Shown: piece by piece, positions 4,129 to 5,425 of the stretch | How the letters are laid out: each line of letters starts with the position of its first letter | How positions within the stretch are numbered: the first letter of the stretch is position 1 | NCBI GenBank assembly: GCA_023380515.1 | Contig: JAMCRH010000110.1 | Span: 1-5,425, forward strand | Length of the DNA stretch: 5,425 bases | Direction: 5' to 3' | From: Gammaproteobacteria bacterium | Lineage (GTDB): Bacteria > Pseudomonadota > Gammaproteobacteria > Enterobacterales > Alteromonadaceae | The notes under the pieces: generated by a model | What the model was told of the DNA's origin: nothing | Seen by the model: the letters and a program-made list of their open reading frames with translations, nothing else | The model's database searches: none | Position numbers and translations under genes: made by a program

Positions 4129-5425
4129 TTACCGTGCATCGCGCATTAAACGCAAAGAGTTACTCATAACAATTAATGAGCTCGCCGACATGCCAAGCAT
4201 AGCAAGCAATGGACCCACATGACCAGTCACTGCCAACGGCAGAATGACCAAATTATATCCGATAGCCCAAGTGAAGTTCTGGCGGATTACGCGTCGAGTC
4301 AGCCGTGCGGTTTCATACAGGCGACGTAAACCAGCGAGTTCTCCAGTTAGGATAACAACATCACTGCTGGTTTGAGCGAGATCAGAGCCGGTTGCAAATG
4401 TGACCGAGCCATCCGCGCCTGCTAAAACGGGGCCGTCGTTAATACCATCTCCAACCATGAGTACAGGGCCGTGTTGACGGAATGTTTGTAACACCGACAG
4501 CTTATCTTCTGGTTTTAGCCCCGCGTGTACTTCATCAATTGCAAGCTCTTTCGCAAGACTGTCAGCACGCTGCTGCGAGTCTCCGGTCAGCATGACGATG
4601 CGAAACCCGTGTTGCCGATACCAGTTTAATGTGACTGCGGTATCCTGACGTAATTGGTCGTCAATTTGCCAAGCGCCAAGCACCTGCTCACGGGAGGCGA
4701 GAATGACATTTGCATGCGCTAACGGTAGCTCGAAATGTGGGTGCCATTCGCGAATAAAGTCAAGGCTACCAATGCGATACTCAGTCCCTTGAATCGTTCC
4801 CGACAGACCAAGTCCTGGATGGTTCTCAACGTTTGTGACTTCTTCGTGTGCACTGAGACGCTGTATCGGCCGCGCAATGGGATGTTCTGAGTAGCTTTCT
4901 AAGCTTGCGGCAATTTTTTCGACCCGCGCTGGATCGTTGCTGGAAGAATTGTCCGAAGAACGGCTGTCAGGATAATACCGCTCGATAATCGCAAACTTAC
5001 CATGCGTCAAGGTCCCCGTTTTGTCGACACATAGAGTTTTCATGTGCGGCAGAGCCTCTAACAGTACTGCCTGTTTCATGAGTATTCCGCTACGATTTAA
5101 GCGACTCACTGCACCACTCATTGCCGTTGGTGCTGCGAGTGAGAGAGCACACGGACAGGTGGCAACCAAGACAGCAAGCATGACCCAAAACGCTTTCGAG
5201 GGGTCGACAAACATCCAAGCAATATAGGTTAGGGTAGTAATGACTAAAGTCGCAGCGACAAAATAACGACTAACAATGTCGGCAAGCCGAACAAATTTTG
5301 GCTTCTGCTCAAGTGCACTGTCTTGGAGAGCAATAATCCCTGACAGCAAAGTCTCTTGTCGCGTTGCTTGAATACGAATGGTAATTGGGTGTTCTTGGTT
5401 AATGGCTCCAGCGTATACGGTATCG
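4129..5425 (-). CDS. ccoI: Copper-transporting P-type ATPase CcoI/FixI, C-terminal part (5' end outside window)
   Basis: This inner-membrane P1B-type ATPase moves copper for cbb3 oxidase assembly. The frame is open to the right edge, so the gene starts outside the window. About 432 residues are seen, beginning in the actuator domain (DTVYAGAINQE, then TLLSGIIALQDSA). In order come a membrane pair (about 5209-5265 and 5134-5193) with the CPC metal site (5149-5157), the phosphorylation motif DKTGT (5011-5025), the SEHP nucleotide motif (HP at 4879-4884), TGD (4579-4587) and GDGIND (4435-4452). Two final helices carry YN (4252-4257) and MSASS (4177-4191), the pattern of Cu(I) ATPases. The N-terminal metal-binding domain and first helices are not visible. 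The TAA at 4129-4131 lies 12 bp before ccoS, which separates this gene from general copper-export CopA. All catalytic motifs in view are intact. Confidence 0.95.
   Translation of the reverse strand, partial: DTVYAGAINQEHPITIRIQATRQETLLSGIIALQDSALEQKPKFVRLADIVSRYFVAATLVITTLTYIAWMFVDPSKAFWVMLAVLVATCPCALSLAAPTAMSGAVSRLNRSGILMKQAVLLEALPHMKTLCVDKTGTLTHGKFAIIERYYPDSRSSDNSSSNDPARVEKIAASLESYSEHPIARPIQRLSAHEEVTNVENHPGLGLSGTIQGTEYRIGSLDFIREWHPHFELPLAHANVILASREQVLGAWQIDDQLRQDTAVTLNWYRQHGFRIVMLTGDSQQRADSLAKELAIDEVHAGLKPEDKLSVLQTFRQHGPVLMVGDGINDGPVLAGADGSVTFATGSDLAQTSSDVVILTGELAGLRRLYETARLTRRVIRQNFTWAIGYNLVILPLAVTGHVGPLLAMLGMSASSLIVMSNSLRLMRDAR

Noticed and set aside
5347..5349. TTG at 5347-5349 as the start of the copper ATPase
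   Set aside because: The same frame continues without a stop to the window edge and encodes conserved actuator-domain sequence (DTVYAGAINQE...TLLSGI), so this is an internal leucine codon.

Overview
The window looks like a conserved chromosomal locus of a gammaproteobacterium, probably an Alteromonadales-type marine organism. The proteins closely follow the familiar Fnr, UspE, TtcA and CcoI/CcoS sequences of that class. The order ccoI-ccoS-TauE/SafE-like gene-fnr-uspE-ttcA is a known gammaproteobacterial arrangement. The genus cannot be fixed from the sequence alone, and nothing suggests a plasmid, phage or recent transfer.

Layout: six genes lie on the minus strand and are best read from right to left. 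The right edge holds the C-terminal three quarters or so of ccoI, a copper-transporting P-type ATPase that is cut by the window end. It is followed after 12 bp by ccoS, and ccoS overlaps by 4 bp the GTG start of a six-helix DsbD_2/TauE-SafE-like membrane protein. After 69 bp comes fnr, the oxygen-sensing [4Fe-4S] regulator. After another 111 bp comes uspE, a tandem universal stress protein. A 166-bp structured gap then leads to ttcA, the tRNA C32 thiolation enzyme. At the left edge, the 3' end of a plus-strand Bax-like glucosaminidase gene converges on ttcA, with only 20 bp between the two stop codons.

The right half supports assembly of the high-affinity cbb3 cytochrome oxidase (copper delivery by CcoI, the small membrane factor CcoS, and the DsbD-like membrane protein). 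Fnr senses low oxygen and is the natural regulator of such genes. A near-consensus FNR box (TTGAT-N4-ACCAA, minus strand) lies upstream of uspE at a distance that fits a class II activated promoter, so Fnr probably controls its own downstream neighbour. TtcA is also an Fe-S enzyme.

The non-coding gaps carry most of the less obvious signals: an interrupted hairpin at the predicted 5' end of the uspE mRNA; a strong GC-rich hairpin between uspE and ttcA whose loop contains a -10-like sequence; a 13-bp tandem duplication inside nested inverted repeats in the uspE 3' region; a short palindrome next to the fnr -10 candidate; and a hairpin at the convergent bax-like/ttcA end whose loop contains the stop codon. 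I see no novel multi-gene system here. The genes are well-known families and the points of interest are regulatory.
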